This document shows positions 24,444 through 31,466 of a stretch of DNA of 31,466 nucleotides, in pieces. Location of the stretch: positions 1 to 31,466 of the forward strand of contig UQBE01000024.1 in NCBI GenBank assembly GCA_900539155.1, given 5' to 3'. The first letter of the stretch is position 1. Each line of letters opens with the position of its first letter. The stretch comes from an uncultured Porphyromonas sp. (GTDB lineage Bacteria > Bacteroidota > Bacteroidia > Bacteroidales > Porphyromonadaceae). Under the pieces are notes generated by a model. That model was given only the letters and a program-made list of their open reading frames with translations, made no database searches and was not told the DNA's origin. The position numbers were made by a program, and so were the translations under genes.

Positions 24444-25088
24444 ATGAAACAAACAGTCTATCTCATCCTCGTGGCTCTAGCCACGCTCACGCTCCTCAGC
24501 TCCTGCGATAACGAATGCGAGCCCAAACAGAAAACGACCGAAGAAGCTCGCTATATCGGGAAAGCTTCTAGCGACAAGAAGATAATGCCTATCTACATCC
24601 CCGTACTCTCCGAAGAGCTAGAAAAAGATGAGAGCCGTGCTAACCTGAGAAAGGCAAACGAGAAGTACGGCTGGGTCTTTCTCAAGGATGAGACGGAGGA
24701 GGACCACAAGATGCTCACCATGCAGGCACCCAAAAACGATACCGGCTACACCGACGGTCGACTCATCGAGCGTCTCTTCTATCACTATAAGACGGGAGAC
24801 TTCTACTTCGACTGCTGGACCAAGCCCATCTTCAAGAAGGATATCGTCAAGGCTGCCCATGAGGGTTCAGCAGAAGACGCTAAGCTACTCAAGGATATCC
24901 TGACACTGTATGGCTTTACTGAGCAGCTGAAACCATCACATTACAAGAGTGGCCAGCTAAACTTCGAGGGGTACAACATGACACAGTTCCCCGAGGGTCC
25001 CATGTGGGGCTCCATCTATTGCACCCAGCTTCAGGAGTCAGTCTACTATCTAGAGATGCAAGTCCTCCAGAGAGGTCCAAAGAAGTAA
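24444..25088 (+). CDS. Lipoprotein of unknown function
   Basis: I choose the second in-frame ATG (MKQTVYLIL), giving 214 residues; an ATG 12 nt upstream is possible. A lipoprotein signal is clear: hydrophobic stretch, then LLSSC, with acidic residues right after (CDNECEP), which may favour surface display. The mature part is rich in Lys, Glu and aromatic residues (for example FYHYKTGDFYFDCWTKPIF) with no repeat or catalytic motif I recognise. It has its own promoter and terminator, so it is an independent unit. Function unknown; I do not assign a family. Confidence 0.8.
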   Translation: MKQTVYLILVALATLTLLSSCDNECEPKQKTTEEARYIGKASSDKKIMPIYIPVLSEELEKDESRANLRKANEKYGWVFLKDETEEDHKMLTMQAPKNDTGYTDGRLIERLFYHYKTGDFYFDCWTKPIFKKDIVKAAHEGSAEDAKLLKDILTLYGFTEQLKPSHYKSGQLNFEGYNMTQFPEGPMWGSIYCTQLQESVYYLEMQVLQRGPKK

Positions 25089-25120
25089 CTCAACTTTAGG
25101 ACACCTATAGGTATAAATAA

Positions 25121-25156
25121 GGAGACCAGAGCGTCATGCTCTGGTCTCCTTTTTTT
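25121..25156 (+). terminator. Intrinsic terminator after lipoprotein gene
   Basis: A perfect 12-bp stem (GGAGACCAGAGC 25121-25132, GCTCTGGTCTCC 25138-25149) with loop GTCAT is followed by seven T residues. It lies between convergent genes and on the other strand has only a weak T-run. Confidence 0.95.
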
Positions 25157-25203
25157 GTCTTCTTTTTTCATCTGCTCGAGCGTCAAGCTCACACGCTTCC
25201 GCC

Positions 25204-26388
25204 CTAAAGGAGACGCCGCGCCCGCATCTTAATCAGATGTGCGCGGTGATGCAGCCGACGCCAAAGGCGCTTATGCCAAGGCGTAACCGTAAGGCGTGCA
25301 ATCAGAGAGCTCAAGGGCTCCTCATCTATTCGCTCGAAGAAAGTCTGTCTCTGCGGAGGCTCCTTAGCACTCTGCTCTATAGAGGGATTGCCCGTCAGAG
25401 CACTCGCATAGTTCGTCGCCTGATAGCGACAGGCTGCTCCCGCTAGAAGAGTCGCTCCTCGCTCGCTGTGAACCAGCACGACACTAGTCCCGCGGTCACC
25501 ATCCAGCGCACGCTCCAAGTCGGGGCAGGTGCGCTCCACACCCCAGTAGTCGCCCAGCGTCAGGTCGCTCTGACTGCGCCCCCCCTTTGCCATGCAGGCG
25601 TGGCAGCTAGGACGCAGGTAGAGGTCATGCAGGAAGCCACGCATATAGATATTGTCTCCGTAAAACTGCCGCACGCTCCCCCCGCCAGTGCTGGTAGCCA
25701 TCTGAGCGACAAAGTCATAGCGTCGCCACCCCGAGACAGACTTGTCTCGAAAGGTAATCCCCGCGACCTCATCTGGCTGCGCTCGGAGGGTCGTAGTCAG
25801 ATACCGCTGCCACACCATCGGTGAGGGCACTCCATGACAAACCACATCGACCGTCGCCAAGTTGTCGTAATTGTGTCCCAGGTAATAGGTCAAACCTTTG
25901 ATTTGACAGGGCGTCCCTGAGAAGAGGACCGGTCGTCCCTCCTTGAGAAAGTGCTCCGCCTGTCGATAGCTATCCCCGATACGGCTCTGCAGATACTTAC
26001 TCCCCCTGAATGGAGCTAACCCCTCGAGCGTCTCCGTATAGTCGTGACAGACGCTCCACGTTTCATCAAATCTAGCTCCAAAGACCACGCCTCCACGACC
26101 TATCGTCTCCTCAGCGAGCAGCGTGAAGAGTCCACCCGACGAACTAGCCCCACGCAACTCCTCATCCGTGGCACAGGCTGCATAGACCGTCCGTGGCTCT
26201 CGTGGCTCGCCCTGCTTCATAAATGGGCAGACCTGCTCACACCGATGGCACTCGATGCACCGTTCTTGGTCAACGACTGGATAGCCAAAGCCCTCCGCGT
26301 CATGCTCCAAACGGATGCATTCCTTGGGGCATGCCTGCCGACACGCTTCGCAACCACAGCAGCGTCTCTTGTCCTCTATCTGTATCAT
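25204..26388 (-). CDS. F420 hydrogenase/dehydrogenase beta-subunit-like iron-sulfur protein
   Basis: I choose the ATG at 26388 (MIQIEDKRRC), 394 residues; the upstream extension overlaps the promoter box. Two 4Fe-4S ferredoxin motifs open the protein: CCGCEACRQACPKECI and CIECHRCEQVCPF. The F420-dehydrogenase beta N- and C-terminal domains follow, with ASSSGGLFT, FSGTPCQIKGL, VCHGVPSP, CHACM and LTLGDYWG. In Bacteroidetes such proteins usually sit beside polysaccharide pyruvyl-transferase and glycosyltransferase genes; here it is alone between opposing genes. Bacteroidetes do not make F420, so it probably uses flavin for a redox step in surface glycan or cofactor chemistry. The basic tail (HKRLWRRLHHRAHLIKMRAR) is notable. 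The exact role is unknown. Confidence 0.88.
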   Translation of the reverse strand: MIQIEDKRRCCGCEACRQACPKECIRLEHDAEGFGYPVVDQERCIECHRCEQVCPFMKQGEPREPRTVYAACATDEELRGASSSGGLFTLLAEETIGRGGVVFGARFDETWSVCHDYTETLEGLAPFRGSKYLQSRIGDSYRQAEHFLKEGRPVLFSGTPCQIKGLTYYLGHNYDNLATVDVVCHGVPSPMVWQRYLTTTLRAQPDEVAGITFRDKSVSGWRRYDFVAQMATSTGGGSVRQFYGDNIYMRGFLHDLYLRPSCHACMAKGGRSQSDLTLGDYWGVERTCPDLERALDGDRGTSVVLVHSERGATLLAGAACRYQATNYASALTGNPSIEQSAKEPPQRQTFFERIDEEPLSSLIARLTVTPWHKRLWRRLHHRAHLIKMRARRLL

Positions 26389-26412
26389 TAGGTCTCTGTC
26401 TCTAGTGCAGTG

Positions 26413-26420
26413 CAAAGTTA
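26413..26420 (-). promoter_or_regulatory. -7 box of iron-sulfur protein gene
   Basis: CAAAGTTA on the plus strand reads TAACTTTG on the minus strand, 25 nt ahead of the chosen start. It shares the 203-bp divergent intergenic region with the DUF4301 promoter. Confidence 0.5.
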
Positions 26421-26502
26421 ACCATTCGCTTAGTAACGAGCGCACACCTACCATACCATCACAAGAGTAGGTCGTGCGCTATAGATGTCGGCTTCTTTTT
26501 TG

Positions 26503-26510
26503 TATCTTTG
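26503..26510 (+). promoter_or_regulatory. -7 box of DUF4301-pepP-gCA-fsa operon
   Basis: TATCTTTG lies 82 nt ahead of the DUF4301 ATG. A longer reading frame beginning at 26508 would start inside this box, so the start at 26592 is preferred. Confidence 0.55.
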
Positions 26511-26591
26511 GACTCACAAGCGTGTGGGTGCGTTTGGTCTCACCTCAACACGCCTCTCTACCACAGACCCCTTAAACCTAACAATCATCGT

Positions 26592-28154
26592 ATGTCTCAG
26601 ACCGTTTCCTTTACCGAATCCGACCTCAGCTATCTCGCTGAGCGTGGCATCTCTGCCAGCGAGGCGGAGCGACAGCTCCAGCTACTCATCGACGGCACAC
26701 CCTATCTAGTCATCGTGGACTCGGCAAAGCTCGAGCGAGGCATCATGCGCTTGACGACGAGCGAAATGGTCCAATACTTAGACCTCTGGCATGACTACCT
26801 CCAGAGACAGGGGGCTGACGTAGTCAAGTTTGTCCCTGCCTCGGGGGCTGCTAGTCGTATGTTTAAAGATCTCTACGCACTCCCCAAGGAGCAGCAGATA
26901 GCGCACGACGACTTGACGCCCAAGCAGCAGACGTTCGTTGACCATCTAGAGTCCTTTGCCTTTTATGAAAAGCTCAGCGAGACCTGTCTCCGTAATAATT
27001 GGCGCACCATGAATAAGTTGGTCGAGAGCGAGCAGTACGGCACTATCATCGACAATCTTCTCGACACGCACGGCATGGGCTACGGATCGCTACCGAAGGG
27101 TATGCTCCTCTTCCACGACTACCCTAACGGCACCAAGCGAACCCCCATCGAGGAGCACATGGTCGAGGGCGCACTCTATGCGCAGGACATCCACGGGCGT
27201 GTACGACTACACTTCACCGTCTCACCAGAGCATCTAGGAGGCTTCCGCTCGCTAGTCGACCGGCGCATACAAACCTATGAGGATTTGCTCGGCTGCCACT
27301 ACGAGGTGAACTACAGCGTGCAGGAGCCCAGCACCGACACAATCGCGCTAGATGTAGAGCAGGGGCTCCCTTTCCGCCGAACTGATGGTACGCTCCTCCT
27401 CCGCCCCGGAGGGCACGGCACGCTCATTGGCAATCTCGGTCGGCTGGACGCTTCGGTCGTTTTCATCAAGAACATTGACAACGTTACGCCCGACCACCTG
27501 AAGAGCAATACAGTCCTCTACAAAAAGCTCCTCGGTGGCATCCTCCTCGCCGTGCGCGACCGCATCTTCGGCTACATACAGCAACTAAAACGATCGAAGG
27601 TCAGCAAGACACTGATGGAGGAGATATTGACCTTCCTCGACGAGACACTCTGCATACAGATCCCGCACGCTGACCTGCTCAGCGAGGAGGAGCTGATACC
27701 TAAGCTCCTAGCCAAGCTCAATCGTCCCATACGCGTCTGCGGTATGGTGCGCAACGAGGGCGAGCCAGGCGGAGGCCCCTATCTAGTTCGTGAGCCTGAC
27801 GGCACCACTTCCCTGCAAATCCTAGAGAGCGTACAGGTGGACAAGAACAATCCCGACGCACTCGAAATGATGCGCCAGGGCACACACTTCAACCCAGTCG
27901 ACCTCTGCTGCTACATAAGAGATTACGAGGGTAACCCCTTTGACCTACATAACTATGTCAATCCACAGACAGCTTTCATCAGTGATAAGAGTGTCGAGGG
28001 ACGGCCGCTCAGGGCCCTCGAGCATCCTGGTCTGTGGAACGGGGCGATGCATGACTGGAACACCATCTTTGTTGAGGTGCCCAGTGATACGTTCACCCCG
28101 GTCAAGACGGTCCTCGATCTGCTTCGCCCAGAGCATCAACCACTAGCAGACTAG
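26592..28154 (+). CDS. DUF4301-family protein, nucleotidyltransferase-like
   Basis: From ATG 26592 (MSQTVSFTE) the protein has 520 residues. It matches what I recall of DUF4301, largely confined to Bacteroidetes. Notable segments are VKFVPASGAASRMFKDL (about 75-91), KGMLLFHDYPNGTKRTPIEEH, LLRPGGHGTLIGNLGRL and VVFIKNIDNVTPDHL, which recall sugar-nucleotide pyrophosphorylases, and later RVCGMVRNEGEPGGGPYLV. No signal peptide, so cytoplasmic. A UDP-sugar-type nucleotidyl transfer is a reasonable guess, not a finding. It heads a run with an Xaa-Pro aminopeptidase 42 nt downstream. Confidence 0.85.
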   Translation: MSQTVSFTESDLSYLAERGISASEAERQLQLLIDGTPYLVIVDSAKLERGIMRLTTSEMVQYLDLWHDYLQRQGADVVKFVPASGAASRMFKDLYALPKEQQIAHDDLTPKQQTFVDHLESFAFYEKLSETCLRNNWRTMNKLVESEQYGTIIDNLLDTHGMGYGSLPKGMLLFHDYPNGTKRTPIEEHMVEGALYAQDIHGRVRLHFTVSPEHLGGFRSLVDRRIQTYEDLLGCHYEVNYSVQEPSTDTIALDVEQGLPFRRTDGTLLLRPGGHGTLIGNLGRLDASVVFIKNIDNVTPDHLKSNTVLYKKLLGGILLAVRDRIFGYIQQLKRSKVSKTLMEEILTFLDETLCIQIPHADLLSEEELIPKLLAKLNRPIRVCGMVRNEGEPGGGPYLVREPDGTTSLQILESVQVDKNNPDALEMMRQGTHFNPVDLCCYIRDYEGNPFDLHNYVNPQTAFISDKSVEGRPLRALEHPGLWNGAMHDWNTIFVEVPSDTFTPVKTVLDLLRPEHQPLAD

Positions 28155-28196
28155 CGTCCTATCCATAGAATCAAAAAATAAAAAGAACATATATAT

Positions 28197-29987
28197 ATGA
28201 CAACAAACAGTCCTATCAATCAGCGCATCGAGGCTCTCCGCCAAGCAATGCGCACGCATCATATAGATGCTTACATCATACCTAGTGGCGATGCCCACCT
28301 AAGCGAGTACACGCCCGAGCGCTGGAAGTCGCGCACCTGGATTAGTGGCTTCACCGGTTCGGCAGGCACGGCTCTCGTGACGCTGGACAAGTCCTTCATG
28401 TGGACCGACTCACGCTACTACCTACAGGCGACCAACGAGCTACAGGGTAGCGAGATGACACTACAGCGTGGCGATGATCCAGACACCCCTACCATCGAGC
28501 AGTATCTCTCTGCCCACCTGAGCGAGGGAGCCATCGTCGGAGTAGACGGTGCCTGCTACTCCATGGCCGAGTACGCACCGCTTGCACAGTCGCTAGCAAA
28601 TCACGGTATCAAGCTAGTCTCACAGTATGACCTCATCGAGGAGGTCTGGAGCGACAGACCTGGCGTGCCGACGAATACATTCTACCTGCAGGATGTCAAG
28701 TTCTCAGGTGAGCGTACCCGTGACCGTCTGCAGCGTATCCGCGAGGCTTACCAGAGCTATGGTGCCGAGGCGGTCGCTATCACGATGGTCGACGAACTCT
28801 GCTGGAGCTTTAACATCCGGGGCAACGACGTCTCCTACAATCCCGTAGGCATCGCCTTCGGCTTTATCGACAATAAGCAGGCTTATCTCTTTGCGCTACC
28901 GGAGAAGACAGTCTTCGAGCTACGCCAGATACTCAACGACGAGGGTGTAGAGGTACGCGACTACGACACCTTCTACGACTTCCTCAGCAAGCTACCGCAG
29001 AACCTCAAGGTGATGGTCGACCCCAAGCGCACTTCACAGCGTGTCCGTGAGGAGCTGGGCGATCGTCCCGTCATCACAGGCGACTCAGTCATATCGCATC
29101 TCAAGTCTATTAAGAACGAGGCGGAGATCGCGGGCATCCACCGTGCTATGCACCGTGATGGTGTCGCCTTGACACGCTTCTTCATCTGGCTCGAGCAGGC
29201 TCTCAAGAAGGGCGAGCATGTCGACGAGTACTCGGCTGGCGAGACGCTCCAGCAGTTCCGCGCGAAGCAGGAGTTCTACGTCAGCGACAGCTTTGGCGTC
29301 ATCTGCGGCTACAAGGGACACGGTGCTATAGTACACTACTCCGCCACGCCAGAGAGTGCCTACAAGCTGGAGCCCGAAGGGATGCTCCTACTAGACAGCG
29401 GTGGACAGTACATCGACGGTACGACAGACATCACTCGCACGATCGCTCTCGGCCCTGTCACCGACCAGCAACGCACAGACTTCACGCTGGTCCTCAAGGG
29501 ACACATAGCAATCGCTACGGCACGCTTCCCCAAGGGTACTCGCGGTAACCAGCTAGACATACTAGCCCGCAAGGCGCTCTGGGATAGAGGTCTCTCCTAC
29601 GGGCACGGCACGGGACATGGTGTCGGTGTCTTCATGAATGTACACGAGGGTCCGCAAAACATTCGCACGGACAACAATCCAACCCCGATGCATCTGCACA
29701 CTTTCACCAGCAATGAGCCAGGACTCTATCGAGCCGACCAGTACGGTATCCGCATAGAGAACCTGATTCTAACGGTCGAGAAGGAGCAGACCGAGTTCGG
29801 CACCTTCTACGGCTTTGAGACGATGACGCTCTGCTACCTAGACAATGCGCTCGTGGACAAGTCGCTCCTGACTGACAAGGAGATCGCTTGGTACAACGGC
29901 TATCAGGAGCATGTCTACCAGGAGCTTTCTCCCCTACTCACCCCTGAGGAGGCTGAGTGGCTACGCAACAAGACCCTACCCCTCTAA
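28197..29987 (+). CDS. pepP: Xaa-Pro aminopeptidase (M24B, aminopeptidase P)
   Basis: The 596-residue cytoplasmic metalloenzyme removes the N-terminal residue ahead of proline. Two creatinase-like N-terminal domains (start IEALRQAMRTHHIDAYIIPSG, with WISGFTGSAG and WTDSRYY) precede the pita-bread catalytic domain. Metal ligands are visible: Asp pair in LLLDSGGQYIDGTTDITRT, His in GHGTGHGVG, Glu in NEPGLYRADQYGIRIEN and Glu in GFETMTL. A C-terminal extension of about 60 residues is of the type found in the long, eukaryotic-like aminopeptidase P forms common in Bacteroidetes. Together with DPP IV it suggests use of proline-rich peptides. The symbol is by function; this long form differs from the shorter E. 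coli PepP. Confidence 0.95.
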   Translation: MTTNSPINQRIEALRQAMRTHHIDAYIIPSGDAHLSEYTPERWKSRTWISGFTGSAGTALVTLDKSFMWTDSRYYLQATNELQGSEMTLQRGDDPDTPTIEQYLSAHLSEGAIVGVDGACYSMAEYAPLAQSLANHGIKLVSQYDLIEEVWSDRPGVPTNTFYLQDVKFSGERTRDRLQRIREAYQSYGAEAVAITMVDELCWSFNIRGNDVSYNPVGIAFGFIDNKQAYLFALPEKTVFELRQILNDEGVEVRDYDTFYDFLSKLPQNLKVMVDPKRTSQRVREELGDRPVITGDSVISHLKSIKNEAEIAGIHRAMHRDGVALTRFFIWLEQALKKGEHVDEYSAGETLQQFRAKQEFYVSDSFGVICGYKGHGAIVHYSATPESAYKLEPEGMLLLDSGGQYIDGTTDITRTIALGPVTDQQRTDFTLVLKGHIAIATARFPKGTRGNQLDILARKALWDRGLSYGHGTGHGVGVFMNVHEGPQNIRTDNNPTPMHLHTFTSNEPGLYRADQYGIRIENLILTVEKEQTEFGTFYGFETMTLCYLDNALVDKSLLTDKEIAWYNGYQEHVYQELSPLLTPEEAEWLRNKTLPL

Positions 29988-29992
29988 TCGGT

Positions 29993-30556
29993 ATGGCATA
30001 CGAATATCCAGCAGGAAGCATCATCCCCGTGCGGGGCTTTACGCCTCAGCTCGGGGAGGGTACCTTCGTAGCGGAGGGTGCGCGCATCATCGGTGATGTG
30101 ATGATGGGCGAAGGGTGCAGCGTATGGTTCAACGCGGTCGTACGTGGCGATGTCAATAGCATCCACATCGGCAACCACGTCAACATCCAGGACGGCTGCA
30201 CACTCCACACGCTCCACGGGCGCTCCGTATGCGAGGTAGGCAACTACGCCTCACTGGGTCACAACGTTATCCTGCACGGTGCCAAGGTGGGTGCCTATGC
30301 GCTCATCGGCATGGGCGCCGTCGTTATGGACAACGCCGTGATCGGTGAGGGCGCTATCGTAGCAGCTGGGGCGGTCGTCCTAGCCAATACAATCATCCCG
30401 CCCTACACAATGTACGCTGGCACGCCCGCTAAGTATATCAAGGATGTGCCTCCCGAGCAGAGCCAGTCGCTCAATAAGCGCACGGCGCACGACTACGGCA
30501 TGTATGCCGACTGGTTTATGAATCCTGAGAAATACTCTGAGGGTTCGCACGAATAG
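29993..30556 (+). CDS. Gamma-class carbonic anhydrase family protein (YrdA-like)
   Basis: I choose ATG 29993, 5 nt past the pepP stop, giving 187 residues; a GTG at 29957 inside pepP would add 12. The protein is a left-handed beta helix of hexapeptide repeats (for example GEGTFVAEGARIIGDV and GMGAVVMDNAVIGEGAIVAAGAVV). The likely zinc ligands are His72 in CTLHTLH, and His90 and His95 in GHNVILHG, with the spacing seen in Cam and YrdA. It probably forms a trimer in the cytosol. Real carbonic anhydrase activity is unproven for most members. It is tightly coupled to pepP. Confidence 0.92.
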   Translation: MAYEYPAGSIIPVRGFTPQLGEGTFVAEGARIIGDVMMGEGCSVWFNAVVRGDVNSIHIGNHVNIQDGCTLHTLHGRSVCEVGNYASLGHNVILHGAKVGAYALIGMGAVVMDNAVIGEGAIVAAGAVVLANTIIPPYTMYAGTPAKYIKDVPPEQSQSLNKRTAHDYGMYADWFMNPEKYSEGSHE

Positions 30557-30584
30557 AATTTTATATCTCAATCTATACTCCTTT

Positions 30585-31250
30585 ATGAAGTTTTTTATCG
30601 ATACAGCCAACCTCGATGATATCCGCACAGCCGAAGCGCTCGGTGTCCTCGATGGCGTCACAACCAATCCCTCACTGATGGCTAAGGAAGGCATCGCTGG
30701 CGATGCTGCCTGCCGTGAGCACTACCTTAAAATCTGCAATATCGTAGACGGCGACGTCAGTGCCGAGGTGCTCAGCACTACCTACGATAAGATGCTCCCC
30801 GAGGCACGCGAGCTAGCAGCTCTACACAAGAACATCGTGGTCAAGGTACCCTGCACCCAAGACGGTATCAAGACCATCTGCCAGCTTACCAAGGAGGGCA
30901 TACGGACCAACTGCACTCTCATCTTCAACCTCGGGCAAGCTGTCCTAGCAGCTAAGGCAGGAGCTACCTATGTCTCTCCCTTTGTAGGTCGTCTCGACGA
31001 CATCAGCTCAGACGGTGTCTCGCTCATCGCCGACATCGTAGAGACCTTCGAGACGTACGGGTTCTCCACCCAAGTGCTCGCAGCTAGCATCCGCCACACA
31101 CAGCATATCATCGACTGTATGCGCGTCGGTGCTGACGTAGCCACCTGCCCGCTCAAGGCCATCCTCGGACTACTCAAGCACCCGCTCACCGATAGCGGTC
31201 TCGCAGCCTTCATCGCCGACCAAGAGCGCGTCGCCAAGCAAGGCAAGTAA
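30585..31250 (+). CDS. fsa: Transaldolase-like protein (fructose-6-phosphate aldolase/TalC type)
   Basis: The 221-residue protein belongs to the short transaldolase group. MKFFIDTANLDDIR at the start, GVTTNPSLMAKEG, the Schiff-base lysine Lys87 in NIVVKVPCT, TNCTLIFNLGQAVLAAKAGATYVSPFVGRLDD, and VGADVATCP are all family landmarks. It acts either as transaldolase in the pentose phosphate pathway or as fructose-6-phosphate aldolase; sequence alone does not separate them, so the symbol is provisional. It ends the four-gene run, 28 nt after the carbonic anhydrase gene, with a terminator just downstream. Confidence 0.94.
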   Translation: MKFFIDTANLDDIRTAEALGVLDGVTTNPSLMAKEGIAGDAACREHYLKICNIVDGDVSAEVLSTTYDKMLPEARELAALHKNIVVKVPCTQDGIKTICQLTKEGIRTNCTLIFNLGQAVLAAKAGATYVSPFVGRLDDISSDGVSLIADIVETFETYGFSTQVLAASIRHTQHIIDCMRVGADVATCPLKAILGLLKHPLTDSGLAAFIADQERVAKQGK

Positions 31251-31272
31251 ACAGCTCCACTGCTGTAATGAC

Positions 31273-31320
31273 CGGGCGCACCGATTGGACTCATACCATC
31301 GGTGCGTCCGTTCTTTTTTT
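31273..31320 (+). terminator. Intrinsic terminator after fsa
   Basis: A 13-bp stem with one G-U pair (CGGGCGCACCGAT 31273-31285, ATCGGTGCGTCCG 31298-31310) precedes TTCTTTTTTT. The right arm shares CGGTGCGTCCGTT with the palindrome at 188-200, suggesting that a repeat-family palindrome serves as the terminator. Confidence 0.92.
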
Positions 31321-31370
31321 GGCTGTTAACTGTTAGCTATTGGCTCTGTAGCTTCTGAAAAAACGATGAT

Positions 31371-31397
31371 GAGACTGTTGCAAGAGTCAACAGTCTC
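31371..31397. repeat. Second copy of the mini-palindrome
   Basis: GAGACTGTTG (31371-31380) and CAACAGTCTC (31388-31397) form a 10-bp stem. Its reverse complement matches the palindrome at 19706-19728 with one mismatch in the loop. Confidence 0.8.
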
Positions 31398-31400
31398 ACA

Positions 31401-31466
31401 ATCTTGCTTGCAAAACGGATTTCCACGTGGATATTTCGAAATATCCAGGTGGAGAATTTTTATTTT
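31401..31466 (-). repeat. Partial inverted copy (D) of CCACGTGG repeat at window end
   Basis: CCACGTGG at 31423-31430 and CCAGGTGG at 31445-31452 are again 22 bp apart, separated by ATATTTCGAAATAT. The reverse complement of about 46 bases here equals positions 9-54. The rest of the element is cut off by the window end. Confidence 0.88.

Noticed and set aside
26508..26591. N-terminal extension of the DUF4301 protein
   Set aside because: It would begin inside the TATCTTTG box and its residues do not look like the family.
1..31466. tRNA, rRNA or known riboswitch genes
   Set aside because: I looked through the intergenic stretches and saw no tRNA-like cloverleaf, rRNA segment or riboswitch core that I could support by eye.

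Overview
The window looks like chromosome of a Porphyromonas species, most likely from the asaccharolytic P. asaccharolytica/P. uenonis group. The evidence is: Bacteroidetes-type promoter boxes (TAnnTTTG) ahead of most transcription units; a type IX secretion (T9SS) C-terminal sorting domain on a surface protein; a DUF4835/PorD-like gene; DUF4301; a dipeptidyl peptidase IV of Porphyromonas length; and moderate GC. The species call is inference. I see no rRNA, tRNA, CRISPR array, transposase or phage gene.

Layout: (a) 1-819 is gene-free. It holds one end of an interspersed repeat, a nest of palindromes, and the promoter and structured leader of the next gene. (b) 820-2967 is a secreted plant-type leucine-rich-repeat protein. 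(c) 3186-8284 (minus) is a four-gene run, yitT-like, porin, argS, mnmA. (d) 8285-9029 is gene-free and holds one full copy of a composite repeat. (e) 9030-16043 (minus) is a compact seven-gene run: dnaN, a DnaQ-like exonuclease, coaBC, DUF4835/porD-like, recN, rlmB, ridA. (f) 16335-16973 is rplY, with a long leader and a strong terminator. (g) 17434-19299 is a divergent oxaloacetate-decarboxylase-alpha/pyruvate-carboxylase-B-like protein. (h) 19300-19881 holds the second full repeat copy. (i) 19882-25088 (plus) carries murI, a META-domain lipoprotein, dpp4, lipA and an unknown lipoprotein. (j) 25204-26388 (minus) is an orphan F420-hydrogenase-beta-like iron-sulfur protein. (k) 26592-31250 (plus) is a four-gene run, DUF4301, Xaa-Pro aminopeptidase, gamma carbonic anhydrase, transaldolase-like, closed by a terminator. 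(l) The window ends inside an inverted copy of the repeat it starts with.

Most genes are housekeeping: DNA replication and repair, translation and RNA modification, CoA and lipoate synthesis, and cell-wall glutamate. The lifestyle signal is peptide use. DPP IV releases Xaa-Pro dipeptides and the later M24 aminopeptidase acts on Xaa-Pro bonds, which suits an asaccharolytic anaerobe. Two items point to T9SS: the sorting domain on the LRR protein and the PorD-like gene.

The most unusual content is non-coding. A roughly 400-bp interspersed element has a core of eight units at 21-22 bp spacing, six of which centre on the palindrome CCACGTGG or a one-base variant. It occurs twice in full and at both window ends in opposite orientation. 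It is accompanied by heptamer tracts (CTCTAAC), one of which abuts the dpp4 start codon, and by a mini-palindrome flanked by a 6-bp direct repeat. The most unusual protein is the carboxyltransferase-like one, which keeps its metal ligands but lacks both the biotin-attachment lysine and the usual catalytic threonine.
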